Assembly (NCBI GenBank): GCA_037176845.1
Contig: JAYKXP010000155.1
Span: 39,455 to 103,454 of the forward strand
Direction of reading: 5' to 3'
From: Paramarasmius palmivorus
Lineage: Eukaryota; Basidiomycota; Agaricomycetes; Agaricales; Marasmiaceae
DNA length: 64,000 bases
Shown here: in pieces, positions 21,914-34,358 of the stretch
Layout of the letters: each line of letters opens with the position of its first letter
How positions within the stretch are numbered: the stretch's first letter is position 1
Position numbers and translations under genes: made by a program
The notes under the pieces: model-generated
Told to the model about the DNA's origin: nothing
The model's database searches: none
What the model saw: only the letters and a program-made list of their open reading frames with translations

Positions 21914-23160
21914 CTAAACATCTACCTTTCCCAGCACAATAGCAAACAATCTGTTAAAATGAACCGTGTGATGAGTATTGCTAGTACCCCGGAAACCGGT
22001 GACCGTAAACACAACCGTAACCAAAGTTCCCTCTTCTACTTCCGGATAAGGATAAAGTGGAAGTGTCTCGTAACTTTCCCAATCTTTCGCACCAAACAGA
22101 AATCCCTTTGAACTTGGGCCCGTCCGTCCGTCGTAGAGAGGCACTAGAATAGCATGAAACATCAACGGAATCATAACAAAAAAAGAAACACGAAACTTAC
22201 AGCCCTCATCGAACATACGGTAAGCCGGGGCACCCTTGACGAGTACATTTACTTTGGAGATGTCCCTCTGTGCACCTTCCGTCGAGCTGTCACCATCATC
22301 TCCGTCATCCTCGCCTTTCCTTGCGGCCGCTGCAGTGGTTTGTTTCGAAGGAGACGAGTACGGTGTAGACGCGAGTCTATCTGAGTCCCTTTCGCTGCCT
22401 ACCAATGCTGTGAGTAGACGGCAATTTGTACCACAGGAAGCTATATCACTCACGACGAGGTGCCCATCCCTGCCTTTTGGTTTGAAAAACCAAGGCACTG
22501 TTACGCCCCGGTGCATGCATGCTGCCGTCGTTGTAGAATGTGCCCAAGTTACACTGAAATATCTCCCAATCGTTCTCCAGCATTCTGAGGTGGAGCTGTT
22601 TCACATGAGAGTCTCCGACTTCCCTGCCTTGAGAAAGAAAACTTCGGTGACAGAGACCCGTCACCACAAAGCAGGCGGTACGGGACCCACCAGGGGCAGG
22701 TAAACGAATGCACTCCCAATTGCGAGTAAAGTTTGAAAGTGGTATCCTCATGGGATTCTGAAAGTCCCGGTATCCCATAAATACTATGGACCGTATTAAT
22801 TTGCTGTGAACGTATAAGTAGAACCCCAAATTCCGCTGCAAACTAGACAACGTACCTCTTCACTCAAGGAATCACCTTTTCAAGTATGCCACCATACGAC
22901 ACCGCAGCGAAATCATCAAAGACATTCTCATTGTTGGGATATCCGATAAACCTACTGCGGCGAAGTCTGTTTGACCTCTGTCAAGAAACAGGCTCGCGTA
23001 CTCAGGATATCGCCACTTACTCGTTGATCCACGTCAATCCTTCGTAGAGAGCCCTCAGGCTGGAATGAACACGTTCAAAGTAAAGAAGGGGAACCTTCGA
23101 ATCCCTGCGGTCCGAACCACCGTTAGAGTCACCGCTCTCCTCAGCTGATGTAGTGATTCT
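21914..23160 (-). CDS. hypothetical gene, 3' part, next to the foldback insertion
   Basis: Minus-strand exons run leftwards from the foldback element: ITTSAEESGDSNGGSDRRDS..LRALYEGLTWIN, then GQTDFAAVGLSDIPTM, then a 22446-22850 block (GYRDFQNPMRIPLSNFTRNW, CHRSFLSQGREVGDSHVKQL). The last block is 21914-22516 (LLTALVGSERDSDRLAST..VLVKGAPAYRMFDEG, FGAKDWESYETLPLYP, GTLVTVVFTVTGFRGTS), ending at TAG 21914. The GTLVTVVFTVT segment resembles GDLVEVQLTISLV in the gene at 28456-29698, so they may be distant relatives. Whether it was one gene with 25255-27888 before the insertion is likely, but I could not fix the frame across the site. Confidence 0.45.
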
Positions 23161-23168
23161 TTTGTAAA

Positions 23169-24008
23169 AGTGACCGACAGTTATCACAACGGGATTTGCA
23201 AAAGTACGGGATAACTCCTTTTGCAAAAGTAGGGGACAAGTAATCAAGGCAGATAAGAGGTACTGTCCGCTTTGGGTGCTTCCAAATTGGGAAGGATCAT
23301 TCCCACACCTTCTGGAGAGGGAACAGGCCGCTTTTTTGAGATCTGGAGATGTTCCCACACCGCTTTTGGCATCCCAAAATGGAAGGTGCTCTTTCCATGA
23401 TGTAACAGTGCGGTTTTTGGGCGCTTTTTTTGCGGAAAAATTATTCCCACACCTCCTGACATCATCTGGGTGCCTCCCTACTCCGCTTTTGGCTTCCCAA
23501 AATGGAAGGTGGCCTTACCTCATCATTTTCCACCTGGAATCAATGCATTGGGGGGCTATTGGGGCATGTTGGGGGGCTATAAAAATCGCATTTTTGAGGG
23601 AATATGTTCTAATATGTTCTAAAAGCATGCCCCTGCTATTGGGGGGGCAGGGGAATGCAAAAAAAGCGGTCCAAATATGGTAATTCAGGAAAATGGCCTA
23701 TTAGATCTTGGGCTATAGGGCAGATATTGACATGGGGTAAGTTGGAGGACCTAGATACATGTAATACAAGCCTGGGGACACCCAATAGTACATAGATTAA
23801 TGGGATAATGGTGCTTAAATATCAAAAATACTGAAAATCTCCGAAATTAGGGGAATAAAATTACAGGATGGGATGTAGTGCAGCTAGGGCTTAGATATTG
23901 TGAATCAGAGAGGATATATATGTCCCCTTGCTTCGTTTACAATCCTGGAGAGCTACCTATTTTTCCAGATTTATTACAGCTAAATTCGCTTTTTTTGGAC
24001 ATTAATAA
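23169..24008 (+). repeat. foldback left arm
   Basis: 840-bp arm, the inverted counterpart of 24407-25246. The 135-codon open frame at 23276-23683 appears again, inverted, at 24732-25139, simply because the arms are copies; it is not evidence for a gene. Confidence 0.85.
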
Positions 24009-24406
24009 TACTATACCACAGGGAATGATTGGGATGGGCTAATTCTTGTTCATAACCCACTTTAGAGTGTAGAGATGACGAATATATACTTGCCCAAGCA
24101 CTCCTGTATGTGCAACACCTTGTTCAATCCAATGTATTGTACAGTTATGTAACACAGGCAGTAGTAGATGAATAGCACCTCAGGGAAGCATCCCAGCACC
24201 AAGGAGAGTTCAGAATCGAGTTCAGGCACCCAAAATACACTTTCCTACCATGGAAGGACATTTTATGAATACATCTGTAGGTTGCTACATAAAAAATACA
24301 TAAAAAATCGCATTTTTAGGGGTTTTTTTGTACTGGAGCATGGGGATTGCTCCTAAAATCACCAAAAGTGAATGAGAGACCGTTCACCATGCATAGAACA
24401 GGGATC

Positions 24407-25246
24407 TTATTAATGTCCAAAAAAAGCGAATTTAGCTGTAATAAATCTGGAAAAATAGGTAGCTCTCCAGGATTGTAAACGAAGCAAGGGGACATATATA
24501 TCATCTCTGATTCACAATATCTAAGCCCTAGCTGCACTACATCCCATCCTGTAATTTTATTCCCCTAATTTCGGAGATTTTCAGTATTTTTGATATTTAA
24601 GCACCATTATCCCATTAATCTATGTACTATTGGGTGTCCCCAGGCTTGTAGTACATGTATCTAGGTCCTCCAACTTACCCCATGTCAATATCTGCCCTAT
24701 AGCCCAAGATCTAATAGGCCATTTTCCTGAATTACCATATTTGGACCGCTTTTTTTGCATTCCCCTGCCCCCCCAATAGCAGGGGCATGCTTTTAGAACA
24801 TATTAGAACATATTCCCTCAAAAATGCGATTTTTATAGCCCCCCAACATGCCCCAATAGCCCCCCAATGCATTGATTCCAGGTGGAAAATGATGAGGTAA
24901 GGCCACCTTCCATTTTGGGAAGCCAAAAGCGGAGTAGGGAGGCACCCAGATGATGTCAGGAGGTGTGGGAATAATTTTTCCGCAAAAAAAGCGCCCAAAA
25001 ACCGCACTGTTACATCATGGAAAGAGCACCTTCCATTTTGGGATGCCAAAAGCGGTGTGGGAACATCTCCAGATCTCAAAAAAGCGGCCTGTTCCCTCTC
25101 CAGAAGGTGTGGGAATGATCCTTCCCAATTTGGAAGCACCCAAAGCGGACAGTACCTCTTATCTGCCTTGATTACTTGTCCCCTACTTTTGCAAAAGGAG
25201 TTATCCCGTACTTTTGCAAATCCCGTTGTGATAACTGTCGGTCACT
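24407..25246 (-). repeat. foldback right arm
   Basis: 840-bp arm, the inverted counterpart of 23169-24008. The few differences (for example gtaatacaag versus gtactacaag, and gaggata versus gatgata) suggest that the arms have begun to diverge or that gene conversion is incomplete. Confidence 0.85.
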
Positions 25247-25254
25247 TTTGTAAA

Positions 25255-27888
25255 AGTATGGCTGCATCTGGTGCTCTCCTGCTCATCAACGTCATCGTCT
25301 TCATCAGGCACCTCAACAGCCGCCGAGAAGACCGCCAGAGGCAACCTACATCAAACATCAGTAACACGATCAATGGGTATCACGGGAGCAATAAACGTAC
25401 TGTGTAGCAGCTGCCAGCCTGTTAGAGCGGCTTCTTCCTTCATTCCTGCCAACATGCAAGCTCAAATCAAACAGCGTCGCACTACAACAGAAACAACATA
25501 CCCCTCAGACCCAGTAGCCGTCCCAGATGAACCTGTATCCGCGACAGCGGGCGACTCTGAGATAACAGAACGTGAAGCAGGAGATTCAGTAGAGGATGCC
25601 TTGGCGTTTTTGCGGCGACTCGAAGGCCTATCACAAAAAATAGAGAAACAATCAGCATTGCAGGGGATGCCCGTACCAAAACACGCCCCATACCGAACCT
25701 CCTGTATACGAGAAGCCTTCCCTGAATGAGTTTTAGAGCTGAAAATGAACGTATGAACAGTTAGAATACAGCATGGAGTGAAGAAAACGAGAAACGCCAA
25801 TAAAACACCAACACTCACTCTGCAGGTTCTTTTCGTTTTTGATCCTTCTTACCACCAGAAAGGGTTACATCAGGTGTAAGCCTACAAATGCCGAGGTCAG
25901 TGCTAGCTGAATGTAGCAACGGATTGGTACTTTACTTCAACGCCTGTGCTAACATAGTCTGAGGCGAGGGAAGTTCTTCGTCGGTATCTGTAAGGGATCT
26001 GTTCCCTAATAAACGACTGCTTGTCTAGCAAGCAGGAAGAAACGTCACCTCAAAGTATTATCGCTACAACGGCACGCAAATCAATATCCTGCTAAGCCCC
26101 CAAAAAAGGCGAACGCATGGTGTTCTCGGTATGGCAGGAGATTCCGAACGCATTGTAACATCGGATTTATATCCATCCCCGGTGGAAACGTCACCCGTTT
26201 CATCAACAGACCCTGTAGCCTTAGAAGGAGCTAACGCGCTTACATGCTTCTTGCCTTTGGAACAACCGTAGGACGATAAGAACTGTCTGAAAGTCTGTGA
26301 AAGCAATCAGTACTGTATCAGGTATGCGCAAATCACAATAACACCAGCACCAGTTATACTGAATAAAACTTACCCTTCTGCGTCCACTACATCACCGCTA
26401 TCCTGCAAAGCTGCGTCCAACCTAATAAATCAGCCTATGTCAACGGGGGCACCAACTAGGCGTATACAAAGAAATCCTTACTTGGATACCAGGCTAGGTT
26501 CTGCAGAAACGGCTTCTTTCGCTCGAGCGGACAACTTCCTACTAAATCACAACATCCTGCACTCAGTACTCGTCAAATAAATGCCAATGGTTGCCTCACT
26601 TTCGACCACTTGCACGTCGAGTAGGCAACTCACTATCCCGGAAACCGACACTAATTCTAATGGTAAGCGAAACTCGAGACCCGACTCAAAATAATTCCCA
26701 CCCTGCAGCTTTTCGAGGCGAAAGGGTAAGATCCTGGACATGGATCTTGGACGGCGACATGCTGTATGATGCATATACGGGTAAGGAAAAGGATTAAAAG
26801 CTGTAGTGAAATACTCACTTGTCATCCCCCGCTGCCCTCCTTTTCTTTGGACTTGGCCTACAATAAAACAAACGTCAAGCAAAGGATACACATGACCAAA
26901 ACAACCACCCACGAATCAACTGCAACCGAGGCCTCTTTAGATTCCTCCGATTCCGAATTAGAGGCTAGAATCATGCTAAACGATAAGAACGTTTCGGTTT
27001 GCGATTATTCAAGGTGCAAAGGCATGAACAAAACCGAGTACCTGTCGTCGGAAGAAGAAACTTGTAAAGCCTTCTTATCCTTCGAGCCCATACCAGAAAT
27101 ACTGCGGGAAAAGGGGACACTATGAAGAAACCTAAGCCGCCATTGTCCCAAACTCACCTGGGCCTAACATCTGTGACGTGCACCACGACATCCCTAAAGC
27201 CATTGTCGTTAACAAAAGAGAACGAAAAACAACGACAGAAGCACTCACTCATCCGACTCCACAGAGCCAAATTGCTCGATAGGCGATTCTGAACGAATAT
27301 TGGGCCTCGCTCCACGACTTCAGCAACAAAAATTAGCATTCACAGACAGCACTATGCAACGAAAAAACACCCACGCTACAGATACCACAGAGCCTTCCAA
27401 GTCAGAGGAGTCATCTAGAATAATCACTTTCCTGCACAGTTAACAGAAGAAACCAACGTCAGCAACTCCAAACGGTAAACTACACGCACATACCCTGCAC
27501 CCCTCTCACCCCTCTTCGAGATACCAGCGGTAGAGCCCTTTCCTGCTTTGACACCTTTCTGAACGCTCCGTCTACAAAGGACCGAATAAGTCGCCTTGAG
27601 AGGCCACCGTCATGCACCACGACTTACTTCGACACTTGTAAGTCTTCTTTGGTGGCAGGCGTAGACAAATCGCCTGCTGTCCTGAAACGAAGCTTAAACG
27701 CGTGTATCAGACCATGATGGAAAGCGAACATACCCCTTCCGATCCAAGTCACGACTCCCAACGACTTCATCCCCCTTGCGAGAGGGCTGCTTTGGCTCTT
27801 TTTTCACCGAGACTCTGAGAAGCAATGAAAACTTGTCCAACAAAGCTTCAGCCAACAACACGTACCCAGTTTTACGTGCAGAAGGCAT
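25255..27888 (-). CDS. hypothetical gene with many micro-exons, 5' part
   Basis: On the minus strand a start at 27888 (MPSARKTGYVLLAEALLDKF) is followed by a series of short exons with GT..AG borders. They encode low-complexity, Ser/Asp-rich and Lys-rich text: KKEPKQPSRKGDEVVGS, AGDLSTPATKEDLQVSK, KGVKAGKGSTAGISKRGER, an RPSPKKRRAAGDDK exon near 26850-26822, SALAPSKATGSVDETGDVST and SSTESPASRSVISESPAVAD. The run reaches an acidic segment (VEVPDEDDDVDEQEST) at the foldback border. Basic KKRR-type motifs suggest a nuclear, largely disordered protein. Exon borders are only partly resolved. Together with 21914-23160 it probably formed one gene. Confidence 0.4.
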
Positions 27889-28455
27889 TGCAGAACAGTA
27901 GAGAAGAAGAATAGCACCAAGTTGCTGCTTATAGTACGGCTTGTGCTCGATGCTTTTTATGCAACTACCTGTCGATTACGATAATGTCGAGATGGATTCA
28001 ACTATACAATGAACACTTACCCTATCAAGAAACCTCAAAGGTGCCATTGTGCATTCGAAGATCCATGAAGAGCCTAACAAGATCCGAATTCACGCCGACT
28101 TGAAACGAGAGGATAAGCCGAATGAGCAATGGAGATGCAAAACGAAGTGGAACTAATGCCTGCAGGAGAACGAACAACGCCAGACGGCGACCACGCGGCA
28201 AGAAAACAGATCCAAACAAAAAAAAAAGAGGAAAGAAATCGTTGACCATTATGCATTACGTACGACTACTCCTAGCCCAAAAACGCCGCAGCCAGAACAC
28301 TGTCAAATCGCCTGTCATCCACCTTCTCCTTGACACTAAGTAAGTCGTATACGAAACTCACCCCCCTCCTCCCCTGCACTGCACCAACAAGATTTGAAGA
28401 TCTATCTGACAGTCGTGCCCATAAACCCTGTTTCACCCATAAAACGAGGATCCCG

Positions 28456-29698
28456 ACTATGGCTCTTCCCGAAACAACTGGACGCGAAAGCCGCCATGTT
28501 AGGAAGACTCTACGACTACGACAACGCAGGTACGCGTCACATTCTGACAATATGGTAAAGGAATGCTGACTGATATACAATGTAAGCCTGTCGGCTACAG
28601 TCTCTTGCCGCAACGAGGATTTCGACCGGTTATCTAGCACATCCTCTTTCTATCTACGCGAAAGTCAGTCGATCACACTTCTTACGCACCAAAGTCACAA
28701 TCTGAACGCCTCGTATTGCAGGAAGTTCCAAGGGAACTCTTCACACCCACAAATGCCCATTCCACTAACGGCGACTCATGGAGATTAACAGTACAAGACA
28801 CCGAAACCGGTATCCCAGAAGAAGCTGTCTTCACCGTCCACGGAGTCATACTGGAATGTGATCTGCCGCCTGTCGTCAGACAATCGACCAAGTGAGTCTC
28901 CACCTCGTCTCTACTAAAACATACAATACTCATTAACCACATAGACCCACTGCAGCCAAGTACGCCCAACAGAAAGTGATACTAGCAGGTCTCGGTTCCC
29001 AAACGTTCAATGACGCTGTTGACGGCGTATTACGCCTAGACAGTCAGCTTCGGATGAACGTTCGGGAGATAGGAACCACTTCCTACATCGGCCAACAGGA
29101 CAAATACGTGACTATGGAGATTGGAAACCGCTATTTTACCAGCAAACGTCTAGCCTTGACCGAGCAACACATGCCCTTCTCACCAAGCATTGACCCAAAG
29201 GGATTTTTGGAAGAGATGAGAGGAGACTCCTTCCTACACACCTCGGAGAATCAAGTGGAATACTACGAGCGATACATGGTCAACAACGAGCAAAAGTAAG
29301 TCAAGCTCCTTCAACCATAATAGACTTAACTCTTACTCTTCCCAGATTCAAAAGCGTGTTGCCAGCATTCATCAAATGTGGTGACTTAGTTGAAGTCCAA
29401 CTTACCATTTCGCTCGTAGATCTTGTCCAAGGAAAAAACGCCATTCACGGTAACCAATACATCACTAAACTTATACTGCGATCCGTCACTCTCCTCGACC
29501 AAACTTTCACTGAGGTGCGTTTTCCCCCCTCGTCATTTTATCCGTCTCAGGCTAACCCAAACTATCGTTTAGAAATGGCAGCTTGCAAATGTCATGCCAC
29601 AGAAACAGTTGTCACTTAAGAGGAAAGTGGGACACGACGACGAACAGTCTAGAGAAGCACAGGAAAGACTGAAGAGGATGGCAATAGATAAACAATGA
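28456..29698 (+). CDS. lineage-specific hypothetical protein
   Basis: Start MALPETTGRESRHVRKTLRL at 28456. Successive exons join in frame across GT..AG introns: SLSATVSCRNEDFDRL, VPRELFTPTNAHSTNGDSWR, ILECDLPPVVRQSTK, a 28976-29296 block (LAGLGSQTFNDAVDGVLRL, SYIGQQDKYVTMEIGNRYF), a 29346-29514 block (FIKCGDLVEVQLTISLVDL, LILRSVTLLDQTFTE) and a basic C-terminus ending KRMAIDKQ, TGA 29696-29698. The product is about 320 residues. The pattern GDLVEVQ..SLV..LILRSVTLLD looks like a beta-rich, DNA- or ligand-binding type fold common in orphan Agaricomycete proteins, but I cannot name it. Confidence 0.6.
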
Positions 29699-30040
29699 TT
29701 ATTTCAGCAGTACTACCGCTTGTCTCCGATGTTATCCGCTTGTACCAAACAAAGTGTTTCTTCTGCATGGTATACCTAGCTAGAGTTTTCAATATACGAA
29801 TTGCCTACACCGAAAGGACGCTGAATTAACTGAGGAGTCATTCCCCACAAAGGCTAGGCGTAGAAATGATACCCAGCCGTTTACCACTGTGGCCCAGTAC
29901 ATGCATGCTTCGTATGAAGAACGGTGAAATAATGCAACAATGCCTGATCTAAGGGTACCCATTGCAACTTGACAGGCGAAGGCATCGAGAATTCGCGGAC
30001 CGCAAATGGAATTACTTGTCTAACCGGGTACAAGACGGAT
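29699..30040. other. intergenic between convergent genes
   Basis: About 340 bp between two stop codons; no gene or repeat recognised. Confidence 0.4.
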
Positions 30041-31000
30041 CTACTGTGGTACAAGACGCACGTCTCTGCCGTACAATGACAAGAATTCTTCCACAGAAAA
30101 GTACATCACAGACTGGTCTATAGGCAACGGGTCAAAAGGAATTGTACCATCTGTATGAAGTCGCTCGTAAATAAGATGGACGTGCCTAGTGAGGAGAAAG
30201 AATCATATTAAAAAAAGCGGCTCAGCATCAACGTCATCCACAGTCAAAGTCGACACTCACTCAACAACCTGTCGAGCCTCCGATTCCGTAGTAGAAGGCT
30301 TCAGAACTTCATCGTTCTCGTAAATCACCAACATGGGGCCTAACCAAGGACGTCTGGACCCCTCGGACAAGGTTTGCAACGCGGAGGTCACGAAACCGTT
30401 TATAGGGAAACGATTGTCCCCCCCTTGATCGAAATAAACCAACATATAGTTCACAGGGGGATCAGTGAACATGTACGTCCGCCGAAGCACATGAGTGCCG
30501 AGCTCTCCTTGCGGAGCAGGATCCAAGTAAGGATAAAAATCATTTCGACTCAACGCGTCGCGCCAAATCTCGCCAAGCTGGGCGTCTCCGTCAGTAGGAA
30601 AATAGAGAACAGTCTACACCGATTCAGAGGAAAATCAGTCGGAGACGCTGTACACTCTGAACCATGAACTCACTTTCTGGCCCAGCATATTTACCTTCGT
30701 CGGAAATAGGAAAGAACGGAGGCCATGGACAAGACGATCTTCAATCGACTGCCCAAACGATAATGAGAAACCAATATAAGACACATAGCTACACTTTGCA
30801 CCTCACTACGCGGCTGTTTGTTGCCAGCTTCAATTTGAACGTCAACCGAACGAATAGCTTCATTAGCAAGAGGTTTCGTCTATAACAGCATTAGCGGTAG
30901 CAGGTCCAACTGGAGAGAACACCTCACCATCAACAACACTGAACAAAGTGATATAGAGTCCCTCGCAGGACCTATCCATCTTATATAGCGACTTACATAC
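30041..31000 (-). CDS. lineage-specific hypothetical protein (paralogue of 2205-2834)
   Basis: Exons on the minus strand: an N-terminal set near 31000-30700 (MDRSCEGLYITLFSVVD; KPLANEAIRSVDVQIEAGNK; SIEDRLVHGLRSFLFPTK), then 30613-30261 (TVLYFPTDGDAQLGEIWRD..RPWLGPMLVIYENDEVL..EARQVVE) and 30185-30041 (HVHLIYERLHTDGTIPF..GRDVRLVPQ, TAG). The last two joints are in frame; the N-terminal joints are less certain. RPWLGPMLVIYENDEVL matches the gene at 2205-2834. Compared with that copy, this one has a longer N- and C-terminus. Function unknown. Confidence 0.6.
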
Positions 31001-31039
31001 CAAGCTGCGGTGTTACACCTCACCTTTCCATCGTCAGAA

Positions 31040-32640
31040 GTCATGGACTTTGTACACCAATCGCTCTTCGTAGGCTTCCCCGGTCGACGGATCGAGATTG
31101 AATTCCCATAGAAACCATGAATCCTCTCTTCCGATACTTCAAGTAACTGCAGGCCTGTCCCTGCGTGGCAATCACCAAAACTGCGCTAGTATAACCCACG
31201 ATGGCATCGCGCTGGAGAGAGGAAGCTACTTTGTTTTGAACAACCTTCTCTTCACACGAAAACAGCGGTGAGCACCTATCGAAAATAAGATAAAATGAAA
31301 CGAAAGGAAAATAGAAGGGTGTCAGGTACGGGCAGACCCCTGAAATAGCTCCTTTCCGGTACTGTGGATACAAAGGAATAGTCACCGACGTCGACGTGAA
31401 CTCGAGCGCAACGAAGACCCCAAAAAGCCGATGCGAGGAAGAAAAACCGAACCAAAAGCCACACCTCTATACTACACTTGACCAGATGTAGACAGACGCC
31501 ACCCACTACAATGAACAGATTTATTCACGTCAACATAAAGATCGTAAGGAGATGCAGCCACTTGCCGTGATTTTCAAGTTCCTACGAAAGGATCGATAAC
31601 CCTAGCGAGCAAGGATTGAAATGTATTATTCGGATGCTGCGCAACACCTACAGCAAACAACGCCCAGGAACACGGATCCTGGTCTCCACCGCAGATCAGG
31701 CTCTGAATTTGTGGCAAACAACCCCATACCGACGACCTCATGATTGCCTCCCAATGCAGTCTCTGTCGAACGACCAAACAACGCAATATACGCAATCAGC
31801 TAATAGAAACCCCTTGAGTTGCGCCGCCCATCCGATGACCAATACCTCCTTGTAACCGGACCAGAAATGTGCAGCCCATGATTGATTCATCCGCTCATTA
31901 TGCAATACGCCACCCGCCAGTAACATCTCGCATACACGAAGCTCAGCCACACGTACAGCGAACAATGTACCGGAACGCTTCCTGCTTGGATCCACTCGAG
32001 ACACGAACCCATTGAGGAGGCAATCAATCAAAATACCGAAAAAAAAACCTGCCTAGCATTCAGAAGAACCCGTTAGTACGCTAACCAAAGATCAGACTCA
32101 ATAAACAAACCTACTGACTTTGGATCGTGCAAGTCGGACCTTCCACCATGCCAACATCCATCCGCTCAATCCTAAAAAAGCAGGGCTTCTTCCAATGGAC
32201 TACCGAAAGACTGTCACATCAGCAAGGGGATAACTCCAAGCTAAATTCCGGGTACTCGAAGACGAGTATGCAGCGCCACCCAAAGCATACCGAGGAAAAA
32301 GATTGCTATAGATTAGTCTAAGACAACGGGATGGTAGGTGAAGGATTCCGGATCGCCAACGAAATAACCGGTTTAGCAACGTTTCCAAAAAAAGCCGACG
32401 CTGATTGCACAACCTCTCGGCGACGAAGGAAGCAAAGGGACACACGATTGGCCATCACGAAATCGACCCAGCACACACACCAGAATCCCCGTTCCAAATG
32501 CAAAATCCGAATTGACGTACCTGAACCACGCTTGCTGTTTAAATAATCCCAAAAAAAGCCGATGCAAGGCAATACGCTGCTTCCCAGAGAGACATGCAAT
32601 CAGGTTGGCATCAAATTACCATGATCGTTTCCCCGAACTG
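31040..32640 (-). other. unresolved hydrophobic exon-like segments
   Basis: The minus strand carries several short hydrophobic open segments that could be exons of a membrane protein: LIACLSGKQRIALHRLFLGL near 32600-32530, LFAVGVAQHPNNTFQSLLA near 31650, WLLVRFFFLASAFWGLRCA near 31450 and LQRDAIVGYTSAVLVIATQG near 31200. I could not build one continuous reading frame with good splice sites, so I leave it as a possible gene only. Confidence 0.25.
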
Positions 32641-32697
32641 AACTGACTAGAAAACTAAAACACAGAATCACTTACCATCGCACAAGTTCTCAATTCC

Positions 32698-33015
32698 TTG
32701 CGCTACAATGAAAAGCAAGCTGTGCGAGCGTTGGTCGAGTACTTGATGTTGCCAGGTAACTACAATGCCCTCCAATTAACCCGTTCTTCTAACTCCCCGT
32801 ACTATGCTCTAGATGCAAGCGACTCTGTATACGACATCCTATCCCAAACCACCTTTATGGACGACCTTGCCAATGCCATGAACTTCAGTGAGGACACCAG
32901 CGAATCCTCATCCTCGATCTCAGACGACGACTACGAAAAGATCGCCACCTCAGACGAATGCAACGAGAGAGAAGGATCATCAGAATCAGAGTCAGAGGAT
33001 AACATGTCGGAATAA
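32698..33015 (+). CDS. small acidic hypothetical protein
   Basis: A single open frame of 105 codons starting MRYNEKQAVRALVEYLML. A short helical N-terminal half is followed by a Ser/Glu/Asp-rich tail (SSSSISDDDYEK, SSESESEDNMSE). It looks like a small acidic nuclear or chaperone-like protein, but no family was recognised. It lies on the opposite strand to the uncertain segments at 31040-32640. Confidence 0.4.
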   Translation: MRYNEKQAVRALVEYLMLPGNYNALQLTRSSNSPYYALDASDSVYDILSQTTFMDDLANAMNFSEDTSESSSSISDDDYEKIATSDECNEREGSSESESEDNMSE

Positions 33016-33287
33016 CTTCTATCCCAAAAAGTACTATAACACGTGTTGTCACCTGAAATTACGTACACTCTCCTTTCCCGAAAAAAAAAAGTGGTTTTGT
33101 CATACTGGTTCGTTTCTGATACCAGCAAGCGCTTCACTTGCATTTGTCCCCTAGGCAGTAGAAGTTGAGCGACCCACGGCATACGTTGAGTGTCTTTCAG
33201 GCAAAACTATGCATCAAACCCGAAAACTAACTTTGAGTCCATATCGCACAGAAAGACAACCACCTTCGTCTCAAAACAGAGGAAGGC

Positions 33288-34358
33288 ATGTTCATGAAGC
33301 AGAAGAGGGCGCAACGACTCCACGATGCTCTCATAGCGGAAATCTTCAAAGAAACTATGCGCCAAGAAGGAAGGGAGAAGTATGTCCATCTCCTGACAAT
33401 CAATCGCGACATAGCGGAAGAGTATGTCATCCTCTATCAGCTAGCGGCTTCTTCTAACGTCCTATACCCATCAAAACATAGATTATATCCCGTCTTCTAC
33501 ACCCAAATCACAATATACCATAGAATTACACTGGCGTTGCTGTTAACAACACTGAACAACAATCCTGTCAAATCAACTCTCACCAAGTCTCTTTACATCC
33601 GCCTAGGCTGCACCAACTCAATAATTCCGAAAAACTTGCACCCTATAACACCTCCTTCCATAACGTTAACATGCCGACTCAAAGAGAAACACGTGTGCCA
33701 CCACCTTCGCGTGGAAGACACCCCAAAACTGCACGAATTAGCGTCTATTTACTCGGAATCCGCCACAACATTTGTACTTCACAGCAACAGGCCTACCCCC
33801 TACTCATGGAGAATTTTGCAGTACCTCTCCTTTTCGGACGTCACAGATGTAGAAGCGCCCATCGAAGTGCTCAGTATACTGTCGCCTCATATTCCCTTTC
33901 CCAATGCAACGCGCATGCGGTTATCAGTCATCAGCGACGCTACTGCCGGACGCACAGTAGACCGACACGATTTCCGGCAATATACAAACCTACGTTACCT
34001 CCTATTGTCATATTGGGACGTACAGGACGATACCATGAATCAAATCATGAACCACCTTCGAGTACCAAACAACATAGTGTGTGTAGGCCTGGAGCAAGAC
34101 CAGGGTAACAGACTTCCTTGCACCGAAAACCGCCTACAGGCATGGCTTTCCGTCCACTGGCTTACAATGGTAATGTCGCCGGAAGGGTTAGACCTGGTAT
34201 CCCTTCAATGGCGATGCTACTTCGACCAAGAGCTATTCCGTCACGCCGAAACAACAGAAGAGTTGTTAGATGATATGTTCACCATCAACACCTGCGACGG
34301 GGACGACATATGGCAGGCAATGGAGTCACAAGTTCTCCGAAAGAATGTCAGCTTATGA
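33288..34358 (+). CDS. F-box-like orphan protein
   Basis: Two exons, 33288-33421 and 33482-34358, join across a GTATGT..CATAG intron (RDIAEE/LYPVFYTQ). The product is about 335 residues. The N-terminal helix block (LHDALIAEIFKETMRQ..VHLLTINRDIAEE) and the block after it (YPVFYTQITIYHRITLALLL then NNNP) line up with the F-box-like gene split by the copia element (35492-36351 and 42232-42488). The intron position and phase are the same. The remainder has regularly spaced leucine motifs (NLRYLLLSYWDVQDDTMNQI, LVSLQWRCYFDQELF). If a true F-box protein, it would recruit substrates to an SCF ubiquitin ligase; that is inference from the fold pattern. Confidence 0.55.
   Translation: MFMKQKRAQRLHDALIAEIFKETMRQEGREKYVHLLTINRDIAEEYVILYQLAASSNVLYPSKHRLYPVFYTQITIYHRITLALLLTTLNNNPVKSTLTKSLYIRLGCTNSIIPKNLHPITPPSITLTCRLKEKHVCHHLRVEDTPKLHELASIYSESATTFVLHSNRPTPYSWRILQYLSFSDVTDVEAPIEVLSILSPHIPFPNATRMRLSVISDATAGRTVDRHDFRQYTNLRYLLLSYWDVQDDTMNQIMNHLRVPNNIVCVGLEQDQGNRLPCTENRLQAWLSVHWLTMVMSPEGLDLVSLQWRCYFDQELFRHAETTEELLDDMFTINTCDGDDIWQAMESQVLRKNVSL

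Larger units (their letters stand above)
23169..25246. mobile_element. foldback (long inverted-repeat) non-autonomous DNA element
   Basis: A 2078-bp unit made of two 840-bp inverted arms around a 398-bp centre. The arms are nearly identical, with only a few substitutions seen. Its ends are AGTGACCGACAG..CTGTCGGTCACT. TTTGTAAA sits on both sides (23161-23168 and 25247-25254), consistent with an 8-bp target duplication; the exact length (6-12) is ambiguous because the ends are palindromic. The arms contain repeats of TTTGCAAAAGTA near the termini and of a CCCAAAATGGAAGGTG-type motif further in. No transposase gene is present, so mobilisation must be in trans. It lies inside a minus-strand multi-exon gene region. 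Confidence 0.85.

Noticed and set aside
23276..23683. 135-codon open frame, present again at 24732-25139 on the other strand
   Set aside because: It is an arm-duplicated frame of the foldback element with low-complexity repeats; two identical copies reflect the palindrome and do not indicate selection for a protein.
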